From: Homalodisca vitripennis
Lineage: Eukaryota > Arthropoda > Insecta > Hemiptera > Cicadellidae
Direction of reading: 5' to 3'
Length of the DNA: 64,000 nucleotides
Assembly (NCBI RefSeq): GCF_021130785.1
Contig: NC_060213.1
Location: 111,949,501 to 112,013,500, forward strand
Part shown: piece after piece, positions 34,350-45,100 of the stretch
Position numbering within the stretch: the first letter of the stretch is position 1
How the letters are laid out: each line of letters begins with the position of its first letter
Position numbers and translations under genes: made by a program
The notes under the pieces: generated by a model
Told to the model about the DNA's origin: nothing
The model's database searches: none
The model's input: only the letters and a program-made list of their open reading frames with translations

Positions 34350-35250
34350 CCTAGTGCTAATTTCACTTTTATTTTTAATGAAATTCAAATAGTCCAGGCA
34401 GTTCCAAAGTTGCGCTTCTGTCTAAATAAAATCTTCCGGAAAGAAAACAACACAACCTATTAGCAGTGTTTCCACTCCATTGTCCTCTCTAGAAATTCCC
34501 TCGCTCAAACCAATTTATATTTGCCTGATTACTCTCTGGCAAATTCAATTTTCTCTTTATGATACCATCAGAATAACAGTCAATCATTAAAGATCGCTCG
34601 TTACGTACAAGTCTGTTTTAGGAGAACACTAAAAAAGCTTAATAGAATATGTTACCGTATTGTTCTGCAATTTATGGCGTATTATAATATACATCATTCA
34701 AAGTTAGCCAAATTTCATTGTATAATTAGTAAGAAAGAATAAAACTCTGGTAAAACTATAAATGCATATGGCGAGTAACAGTCTATAAATCCTACGACGA
34801 GAAGTACAATATGAAAGACATTCTGCTACCGCATTAAAAATCAAAGACGCAAAGAGCCTACTGAATAAAAGATTAAATTCCAAATCTCATTTCGTTTTTA
34901 ATTCCATTATCTGTAATGACTCAGGCTAGAACAGCTAAGGGCAATAATAACGGATAACACAAGATATCCACGGTAGTGATGGTTAGAATCGGGAATCAAG
35001 TCTTTATTACTTGAAGGCAACATAGGTGAAGCATGTATGTTCAATAATTCTCAACAGTATAAATAACTAAAATAATTATACTAGCTGTCTGACATAAAAG
35101 ATGATGTTTTGTATGAGTAAAGTCATTAGTGAAAGCTTCTGCAGCACGTTCAAGATTAATAACCGTCTCAATTTCTATTAAGCAAATATGATTTTAAAAT
35201 ATTTATAGCCGAATTATTAATCCCTTAAATTTTAAAGTGTGAATTAAAAT
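34350..35250. promoter_or_regulatory. Upstream region of the HEI10 homologue
   Basis: Contains the 5' UTR and presumably the promoter (minus strand). An ETS-like TTTCCGGAAG lies at about 34433-34442. No TATA box can be assigned confidently in this AT-rich sequence. Confidence 0.3.
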
Positions 35251-35345
35251 GCTTAGACACAGTCAAAGCCTTTGCTGAGATCAAATATATACTCCCTATT
35301 TTCAAAATCACTTATGATGTCTCGAACCATTGCATTATTAAATAC
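35245..35345 (-). mobile_element. Small LINE RT fragment
   Basis: The minus-strand frame reads AMVRDIISDFENREYIF then DLSKGFDCV, matching the A motif of LINE reverse transcriptases (DLSKAFDCV). Only about 100 bp are recognisable. Confidence 0.55.
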
Positions 35346-35562
35346 GTCCACAGATGAGAGCTATCTCTTCTTAACTCCTGCCCAGTCGTTTTGTCACCAC
35401 CGCGGTATGTATCTGATAGTTCACGCGCGATTGTGTTCTAAGTTTTTATTGTCCGTTATTTATATGCAACAACAGTTTTGTGTGTGTTTCGTTAGGTTGT
35501 GTTTTAATATTTATATTTGTATTCTAACAACATTAGTGAACTATCCATTTTTTTCTGGTGGT

Positions 35563-35599
35563 CTGATGATGAAGCAATACATTTTTTGAAACATATGTC
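35563..35599 (+). other. Hammerhead-like core motif, degenerate
   Basis: CTGATGA, 18 nt, GAAAC, ATAT, GTC: the order of the conserved hammerhead core (CUGANGA, GAAA, GUC). Helices I and II are not convincingly paired here. Confidence 0.25.
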
Positions 35600-36082
35600 A
35601 CAATGAGACGAAAAACGAATATTCTGGATTGATGACAGAAGGCAAGTACTCTACTATAAATTAAATTGCTTTATACTCATTCTTGGATTTTTTTTAACAC
35701 GAAAGAGTTCTCTTTGGCGTGTTTACAAATAATGAATGACATAGAATCCTAGGTTATTTCTTTAACCCATCCACAGTCTTTGTTCCAGGATGTCCTTATT
35801 TTATTCTATGAATCTTGCAGACCTTCAGTTAAACATTCTAAATATACTGATCAAAAGCTTCGTCAAATGCTTCCTTTTAGTCTTCATCAAACACATCCAT
35901 CTATTGACTGCCAATACACACTTTTTAGCCAGTGGTGATGACTTGTTCCCGTAAGCACGCGTATCGCTCGGATAGTACAGTGGCGGTCACGGATGACTGT
36001 TTAGGTGTTTAACATTAATGTCCATACAGGCTCCGGAAACGACATGGCGGGGAGATATTTCCCTAAGGTATTGGTTATGCCT

Positions 36083-36109
36083 CTGAAGAAGACAGCCTCG
36101 CTGTCGAAA
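36083..36109 (+). other. Hammerhead-like motif with perfect stem
   Basis: CTGAAGA is followed by a perfect 6-bp hairpin (GACAGC, loop CTC, GCTGTC) and GAAA. This matches CUGANGA, stem II and GAAA of the hammerhead fold. No GUC cleavage triplet with paired stem III is obvious nearby. Similar motifs are known from Penelope-like elements and retrozymes. Confidence 0.3.
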
Positions 36110-36890
36110 GGCCTCACAAAACTATAAAAAGTCTTAAATATTGGTTTTATGTTTTTCATCTAAGTTAAAAGTGGCCAATATAAGCTCCATCTATAGCATC
36201 TACAGCATAATTACAAGGTTTGGAGCACTACGCATCGGGTAACAGACATCATTGAGGCTGTATATAAAATTGTATTTTTATAGCCCATTTCATTCTCAAG
36301 ATATCTTGCGAATAGATAGACAAATATAGAAAATAGAATATGTTTACAGCCCCTGGTGCGCCAAAAGAAATATTGTGCCTGCCTACTGAGTTGAATGATG
36401 CTCAGCCAAATTCTATGGTCGGACATGGACCATCATAGAACTCATTCTTGTCTGAGTAGAAATAGTTTTATAAACCATTTAATAAAGTATACATATATGT
36501 AATCTTCTTCAGATTTCGTGCGACATAATACATTCACATTTTTGTTAATTGTGTTAGATTTTACAGCAGTGTTTTAATAATAACAGTTGGATGATGTAGA
36601 AACTGTACTACAACGCAAGGGTGCGCCAAAATTATATTTTGTAACAGACGTTTAACACCAACTTCCAAGTGTATTATAAATTTTACTGCATGAATAAGTT
36701 ACATAATATGCTAATATGTCACACGTTAAAATGTCATATGATTATATTAAGCGTTTTAACAATTAATTGATTTATTTCGGCATTTTCTCGTTGCCATCAT
36801 GGTTATCCTCCTCATAAGACCGACGTAAGAATATTACGTAACGCATTGCCTAATTACACGGAGTGACATGCACCATGTTCAAACTCAGTG
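36110..36890. other. Intergenic AT-rich sequence
   Basis: Between the HEI10 homologue and a LINE fragment. Nothing recognisable. Confidence 0.5.
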
Positions 36891-37296
36891 TTTATTTATT
36901 TCAACGGCAATCGCCAATTTTATACAAAATAACAAAAAAATAATTATGGACAAGATGTACTAAAGTTTTCTTAGGAGCTAATAAGACAGAGAGTAAATAG
37001 TAACATATAACAAGGAGGCATGACCAGCAAACAACACAGGTAACAACTGTACAAGACTGGAAATTGTAAGGCTAGTAAACACTGTATAGCAATATGACAT
37101 AGAACATAGAGCCTAATGAGAGCCATTTAAATAAGAAATAACAACAATTAATTAAATACTATAAAGGAAAAACAGTAAATAAACTATATAAGAAGGACTA
37201 ACATTAGTAAAGAATCTAAGATAACAGTAGCATAAACTAGAGTGGGATTGAGTTAACAGTGTATAGGGCTGCAGTTTTTATAATAACTAAGAAATA

Positions 37297-37299
<3 letters not shown>

Positions 37300-37374
<75 letters not shown>
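37300..37374. repeat. (TA)n microsatellite
   Basis: An uninterrupted TA tract of about 72 bp inside the LINE 3' UTR. Confidence 0.95.
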
Positions 37375-37743
37375 TAACAACAATAAAAATATCAGGTAAC
37401 AATAACAAGAATAGAGATTAAACAGTGAATATAGCTACTATTTCAATTGATACAACTAACAGAAGACTATAAATACCATAACAAATAAATATACAATAAA
37501 CAACAACGAAAAGAACTTAAAACAGAAACTGAAGAGGAGGCACTGGCACTATAATTAGGGGAGCCGACGGCCCCAGCATTAGGTAACGTCACAGAGAGCA
37601 ATCACCTTCCTTCTGAACGATGGTGCGGAATCGTGGAAGAAATCCAGATGAGTTGAAGCCACCCCACCTGCGCGCATGAGACGAGACATGCCGCTAAAGC
37701 GAGAATAGTTGGTGGTATTGAAGCGTCTGCGGAAGATTGTCAT

Positions 37744-38412
37744 TCAGTGCAGACCTCTTGTAACACAAATGTCAATGGAGCTGAGCAGTTCCGGGCAGTC
37801 AACGAGGCCATTTAAAAGCTTGAACAAGAACAGGAGATCAGCGTGGTGGCGACGAAGATGTAGTGGGAGAAGGCCAAAATGACTCTCGACATCAGAGACA
37901 GGTGTAGTGCGGTAGCTGAACCCCAGTCTTGGACCAAGCATCCTGATGAAACGGTTCTGAACATGTTGTAGCTGTTCCTTGTGATTTAGTTGGTAAGGGG
38001 ACCATATAACGGAACCATACTCCAGGATTGGGCGCACCAAAGATTTAAAAAGACTAACAATGGACTGAGGTGAGTTGAAGCTTCTTGTAGATCTAAATAT
38101 GAAACCCAATAGAGAGCTAGCTCTTGAAACATCATGTGCAATGTGCTCCGAAGGACTAAGTGAAGGAGTCATTATTACACCTAAATCCCTTATTTTGTGG
38201 ACCCTACGCAGGACACAATCGTGTAAGATATAATTATGTTGAAGGGCTCCTGCACCACGCTTGAAAGAAACTACGACACATTTCTGGACATTAAGCTCCA
38301 TGGAGTTGTTCTGACACCAGTTGCCAATATTTATTAGGGATTGATGCAGGGCAGCGGTACCAAACGGAGTGGAGACATCACCGAAAACTTTAATATCATC
38401 GGCAAACATCAA
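37744..38412 (-). pseudogene. LINE reverse transcriptase C-terminal fragment
   Basis: 222 codons, intact frame with FADD. The domain order is RT palm end, thumb, and a Cys/His-poor C-terminal region ending VTRGLH. It is Jockey/CR1-like by its YGSVIWSPY motif. Confidence 0.75.
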
Positions 38413-38939
38413 AAATCTTGTTTTCTATATATAAATGAAGCTTCATACAACATGTTTAGTCTATAAATCAGTTCGTTTTTAATATATCGTATAGATGGGT
38501 AAACAGACAAATAAATGTTCTTAAGCTCTTCGAGTGACAGGTTTCGCTAATGCCCAGCCAACTATTTATGTTTCAAAAGGTTGGTTTTAGTTTGTCAAGC
38601 TAGAAAAATATTATCTCAGAAACAAACTAACATTTTGTGTTTTATTCTTTTGATACTCATTAGTTTCCCGTTCCGACTTCCACCAAAAGTAGAATGGATG
38701 AAGATTGATTTTTTCTGAAGAAAATATCCTCTTTCATTGTAAGAAAAACCCTGCTTAGTGGTTGTGTATTTTTATAGAACGCATATTGGCTCTCAGTTCC
38801 TAGTCTATTTACACTATTATATTGACTGTTGCTAGAATACATCCTTATATGTGTACAACATTAAACAGGGAGCAAAGAGGAAGTAAAGTTGCTGCAGAAT
38901 TAAGGTACATGTACATGTCTATGGAAGTAAACTAAAATG

Positions 38940-39187
38940 AGGGCAGCAGCAGCGACTGCGACTGCGAGAAGAGGCAAGAGGGACGCCATATTTTGTAATT
39001 CGTAACACCGAGTGCTGGCTGTGAGGAACCACTTCTGTTCTATTACATTGGTAAAGCCGAATCGATCATATATTGTTGAGTGGATAGTGAATACAGGCTA
39101 ATATACGTATAATTGCCTGACAAGACTAATACAACATTTAGTTGTTGTTTTGTGCTTTGAATTGTATATATTTTAGGACTTCTAATA
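38940..39187 (+). promoter_or_regulatory. Probable promoter and 5' UTR of e(r)
   Basis: A GC-richer island in AT-rich surroundings (GCAGCAGCAGCGACTGCGAC-type sequence) followed by CGCCATATT at 38984-38992. The latter matches the Pho/YY1 site seen at many housekeeping promoters. A TTTTAG at 39169-39174 could be an acceptor of a separate 5' UTR intron. Assignment to e(r) depends on the start-codon exon at 39188. Confidence 0.45.
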
Positions 39188-39190
39188 ATG
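39188..39190 (+). CDS. e(r): Candidate e(r) exon 1: start codon only
   Basis: TAATAATG is followed directly by a consensus donor GTAAGT. The next exon of e(r) begins at Ser2 in phase 0, so the first coding exon must end in ATG. As I recall, animal ERH genes commonly split right after the start codon. This is the best ATG-plus-donor upstream that I found, and it implies a first intron of about 14 kb. Transcript data would settle it. Confidence 0.6.
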
Positions 39191-42100
39191 GTAAGTTTAT
39201 ACCTTATTCTATTTGTTTTGTTCAATTATAACATATTTGCCATTGAGTCAGAATGAATAAGTATTTCTTGTAACCAAACGTATGACCTTGGGCTAGACAA
39301 TTTTGATACATTTCTGAAGGATATGTTAAATATAATTTAATCCTACCAACATGGTCTCAAATTGTATGTCTTATTATTTATGTTGGAAAATTCAATATTG
39401 AGGAGAAGGCAGTAAGAGTAACACCCTTGATATGAGCATTAGACTAACCTTATTAAGGCTAAGCACATTTTGGTCAAAAGTCAAGAATTTATGTTGGATG
39501 CTAATGCTCAGCACCATCTGATTTATGAGAAAGTTGTTGTTCCATGACCATGTCCAATCATTGCAACAAAACCCCAAAACACTACCTCGTACCAGTAAGA
39601 TTAAACGCCGGGGCGGCAAATCACGAATTTGACGTTACCAACGTATTCTGCTCACCCTCCTGAACAAAAAATATATATAGTACTATGGGGTGCAAATGAC
39701 AAATAACATGATTTTAGGGGTTATATTGATAAGTGGTTAAGTTCCTAATGTTTTAATGTTCAGTTTGTGTGCTGTGTCTGGATAATCTGTTTACTTGAAT
39801 ATTATCTGCGGCCGGGACTGATAGCAGCCTGATAACGTACCTGTTATCTGAGTTCTCCGGGGCATGGGTCAGTTCTACACAAGATATCGTGTTCAGTAGG
39901 TCGGATTGAGTGAGTGCGTTTACAATGATGAATCAACCATCCACTAGTTCAACCAACCCTAGTGAATTGTGTGTGTCGGAGTGTTTCGTAGGGCACGTAA
40001 AGAGTTTACGTTTTAACCGAAACGAAATTATCTCTTTTTTAATTGAACATGGAATTTTAAAAAATGAGTGTATGTGTTCGTCGTGCGGTTGAGTGGTGTT
40101 TTTAAACCGGGAGACTTTGTCGTTTCGTTGTGATAGACGACTAAGAAATATCGTGGATTCTTATGTATTTTTACCTGATAAAGCTAATAAAATAGGTTTC
40201 AGAACTGTACCTGTAGTAGTTTTTGAGGGATTCAGGGTTAAATGCAAAAAATTGGGGCACGAAACAATGTTTTTTTTAAGTTTGATGTACAATAACTTTG
40301 TTAAATTGGTAATAAATACATAAAATCAACAAACATTAATTGTAGAGAATTTAATTCTGAGAAAATTTATATAATCAAAGTCTAAAATAAAACAGAAATA
40401 AGTACCAAAAATCGATTTTATTCAGTATAATACATTACTAGTTTTAAGCAAAATTAATAAGATTGTGCCAACCGTACGCACCTTTTTATAATAGATGTTC
40501 GAAAATGAGGCCATCATTATCAATAAATTTTGCAGCACGTTTGTGTATTGCTTTTGTTGCGTTTCTTAATTTTTCAGGACTTCCCTGTATCTGCACAGCC
40601 GAATCCATAATACGGGCAATTAATTCATCACGAGAATTCACTTTTGTCTTGTATACAATGTCTTTCATCCATCTCCAGATGCAATAATCCAATGGAGATA
40701 GATCTGGTGATCTTGGTGGCCAAGGGTGAGGCCCTCCACGACCAATCCAGTGTCCAGGAAATTGATGATTTAAGTAAGCAGAAACGGCACGTGAAAAGTG
40801 GGGAGGTGCTCCGTCATGCTGGAAGTACAAATTTTGTCTGAGATGTAAAGGAACATTCTCTAACAGCTGCGGCAACTCTTCTTGAAGGAAATGCAAATAG
40901 AACTCAGCATTTAGGCGTCCAGGTAATATGAAAGGTCCAATCAGCCGATTGTGCAAAAGGCCACACCAGATATTGACGCTAAATCGGTGTTGAAAGTTCT
41001 GTTCCACTACCTCATGTGGATTTTCTTCTGCCCATGAGTGTTCATTGTGCAAGTTATTGACACCATCCCGAGTGAATTGTGCCTCATCCGTAAACAAAAT
41101 ACGCTTGTAGAGTTGATTATTAATATTCAAACAGTTGCAAAACTCCAAGCGAAGCGGACCATCCCCTAGCTGTAGATGTTGAACCTTTTGTTTATGAAAC
41201 GGATAAAATTTGTTTCGATTAAGTGACCTCCACACACCGTTGACTGCGAAACTCCTATCCGCCTAGAAATACGTCGTGTACTTACACCTGGACTGCGATG
41301 AACAGCATTAATAACAATATCATCATCAAGTTGGACAGCTCGTTCATAATTGGTTCTAGTACTTGGTAGTGATCCTGTTTCCCGAAGAGTACGAAAAGTT
41401 CCTGAAATTGTTTTGGTATCTGGAATCCTCCTATTAGGGTAACGTAGTTCATATTCTTCTACAGCAGCTCTAGCATTACCATTACAGTAACCCAAAATAA
41501 AAACCATATCAGCGTATTCCTCTGATGTAAATAAGTAAGGCATTTTTTCGCTGAATAAACAATCGAATTATAACTCACAGAAAAATTGCATTTAATAACA
41601 GGATTCACAGAACCCGATCTCCTGCTGTAGCTTGCAAAACACCACTAATACACAGTTCTAACGTAACAGTACAGAATACCATTGTTGATCAGCTGTTATT
41701 CGTGCGTTACCAACTTAGAAATTAATAAAACAAAAAACTGCATTTCGATGATTAGTAAACAATAATGGGAAAATGTTTGCTTCATTTATTTTCGAACATT
41801 TGATGTAAATTTTTATAAAAAAAAATAAAACGTAATAAAACATGATATTTTTATTTACAAACAAATTTATTTAACAGTTAATCTTGTTTTCTCAATTTAT
41901 CTCATCATTAAGGAACAAACATTTTGTTTTTGTTTTATTTTAACTAAATACCGTACGGTATTTCTTTACAGCTTGTAATGTATTATACTGAATAAAATCG
42001 ATTTTTTGGTACTTATTTCTGCTTTATTTTATACTTTGATTATATCAATTTTCTCGGAATTAAATTCTCTACAATTAATGTTTGTTGACTTTATGTATTT

Positions 42101-45100
42101 ATTACCAATTTAACAAAGTTATTGTACATCAAACTTAAAAAAACATTGTTTCGTGCCCCAATGTTTTGCATTTAACCCTGAATCCCTCAAAAACTACAAC
42201 AGGTACAGTTCTGAAACCTATTGTATTAGCTTTATCAGGTAAAAATACATAAGAATCCACGATATTTCTTACTTAATTAACCTTTCCAAAAGTTCAGTAT
42301 GGCTTTATTTTACTCTTTACCTAGGAATTCAGGCGAAATCTTTCGCTAGCTGTAACTCGCTAACAAAGCGTTTTCGGACCTATGTTTATATAACATTTTT
42401 TCATTATTTTTACTAGTAGAATGTGCTGTAGAAGTGGGGGGAGAACTTCATGAATCACCCTGTATTAAGATCAGCGACTACCGCTCCAATCGCCGTAATT
42501 TTTTGCATATTAACTTAACACAGGTTAAAATAATTTCACCGAAAAAAATAGTCCAGATTATCGCTAACATATAAAAACCAGTTTTTCGGCAGTAAAATGT
42601 TGGCAATTCAAAACACATAAATAACAAGATTTTTGACTATCAAACTAAAAACAATGGCCGACCATGGTCTTTTTGATGAGTTGACAGTAGTCATGTGACA
42701 AACAGGAAAGTTTCCGATTGGCCGGGCGGGTCACGTGACCTATAGGACGGCTTCGATTGACCGCCAGACGTAAACAAACAAACCCACATGGACAAGGAAT
42801 AATTAGTGAAGTTATTGACATGGCGTGCGATGGTTCTTGTCACACGCTAAAAAGACCCTAGCTTACCTATTCAAAACTCAGATCACGCGATGCTTGCCCG
42901 CTGCGCAGCGCTTTGCGCTGCTTGCTCTTTTAGAAAAAAATTAACTCGAGCTTGCAAAGTCCAAGCCCAGATCACGCCATGACTGCTTACACACACAAAA
43001 CTCAGTCAGAACTAACGCAGGTTTCATTACAGGCAAAAGGTAAGTAGCGCGCGTTTATCACTGATAAGATAAGACGAGTTTATACTAGAAGTAGTACCTG
43101 GACTACTGCCCTACGAACTAATAAAACCAAGAAAACGAATAAATGCAATGTCAGTCAGGTTTTTTTTAATTTAATTTTTTCCAAAATTTTTTTGAGGTGG
43201 GGGAGTAAACGGCTACGGCGATAATCGGGACTATTTTTTTCGGTGAAATTACGTTAACTTGTGTTAGTGTGCAAATAAATACGGCGATCGGAGCGTGGTA
43301 GTCGCTGATCTTAAGATTTACCATAAATTACCCTAACAAGGAGAATCTCGTACATTACAATTTTAAAAACGTACATTTAACACTAACATTACAAAACAAC
43401 AAAATCAACTAGGCTATGGCCTAGACTTAGTATCAAAGAAACCTTACAATACTTATAACTTGCCCAGCTTGATATCAATAAGTAACTGCTTTTGTGAAAT
43501 GAAGGAAAGAATTCTCCCCATGAGTTGGTTACCAGGAACCAAATCCACATGTTGAAGCCACTTAAACAAATCTTGGCATTTGTGAGAAATATCTCACAAT
43601 TTTCCTCATTCGTCACCATTTCCAAAGTCTCAAAATATTAGTTACTTCTTGTTGTTTATTGTTTAAATTGAAATTACTATAACTTATATCCTAAGTTGGA
43701 ATTAGGCCTATGTGTAAGTTAAATATATTTTAATATCGAATTATTCCTTAGGATAAAAACATCGAACCATTCGACAAAAACAACCTAATAACGAGTGTAG
43801 GCCGCTTATTGAAGTCTACCCCTCTGCAAAACTACAAGAAAGCTCTTATTGGTAGTATACTTTGGTATTTTCCGGAGGCAACTATTTTTGAAATAGTTAT
43901 TCCTACTGGAAGCCTAACAAACTAAATTATTAGCAGGAATAGACTGTATTTGACTTACTGTGAAAATTACATGTCATAACGAAACATAACATGTTTGTGT
44001 TTTCTGCCTCTCCAAAGGAAGCGAAGTCAGAGAGGAGGCCACTCAGTCTCTATCCACTACTTGATAAAAACGTGATTAAGGGGTGTAGATAAGGTTATCA
44101 CAAATATATATATATATATATTTTTTTTTCCTTCCTGAGGGAAGAGGACACTTTGCCCCCGCACTTAGTCCTAAAAGGACCTTTGCGCCTCCCTTACTTT
44201 AATTTGTGCCCTCTAAAACCGAGGCTTTTGCAAAAACCAATCAGATCTAAGGGCTCCTGTTCTCTAATGTCCTTGGGGCTGAGGAGATATGCTCCCTAGT
44301 ATCTTTTCCTAGTCTCTACGATGGCAGGACAATCCAACAAAATGTGCTCCGCTGACTCCTCCTCTTCTCCACATAGTCTACATTTGCTGCTCTGACTAAG
44401 GCCTACCTTCAAAAGGTGCTTCCTCAGAGGGCCATGTCCTGTCAACATTCCTAATATCAGTCTTATATCCTCCTTATTCTGGTCTAGGAGAGCTATCCAC
44501 CCTTTTGCATAAGGAGAGATAAACATTTTGGATATTCTTAAACCCGAGGCTCTACTCCAATTCTTGTATCTTGTCCTCTTTTCCCAATCTTTGACCAGAG
44601 CTTTAATGTTGGAGAAGGCTATCCCACAACCTGGCTCAGTCCCCACCAATGTGGATTCTGCTCCCTTTTTGACGAGGATGTCCGCTTTTTCATTCCCATG
44701 AATACCTTCATGACCCGGCACCTAACCGAGTGTTACTCTGTTATTTGTTGCTAGCTCTGCTAGAGCATTCCTGCATTCCCAGACCGCTTTCGAATCAATC
44801 GAACAGGTATCCAGTGCCTTCAGTGCAGCCTGACTATCAGAGAGTATTAGGTATGATAATCCTTTTGTCCTCAACTGTGTGAGTCTTCTGGAACATGAAT
44901 CTATTGCCATGACCTCCGCCTGAAAAACCGAGGCATGTCTTCCTAGGGGCACAGCCATGTCGACTCCAGGTCCATGTATTCCATATCCTGCCCTAGAGTC
45001 TAGGAGTGAACCATCAGTGAAAAACTTCAGGACTCCTTTTTTAGGGTAGGCCTCCCTTTTAATCCATTCCTCCCTACTTCCGATAGAGACCGTATATGGT

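Larger units (their letters stand above)
36891..38420 (-). mobile_element. 5'-truncated LINE, RT C-terminal half
   Basis: It begins inside the RT at the catalytic box (LMFADDIKVFGDVST at 38412) and continues through the thumb and post-RT region (LVRPILEYGSVIWSPYQ) for 222 open codons. A 3' UTR interrupted by a (TA)n tract follows, ending in A/T-rich AAATAAATAAA at 36891-36901. The open frame is uninterrupted, so the copy is relatively young, but it cannot be autonomous without the endonuclease and RT N terminus. Confidence 0.8.

Noticed and set aside
40093..40323. Plus-strand 76-codon open frame
   Set aside because: A chance frame running from the Merlin-like fragment into the mariner TIR.
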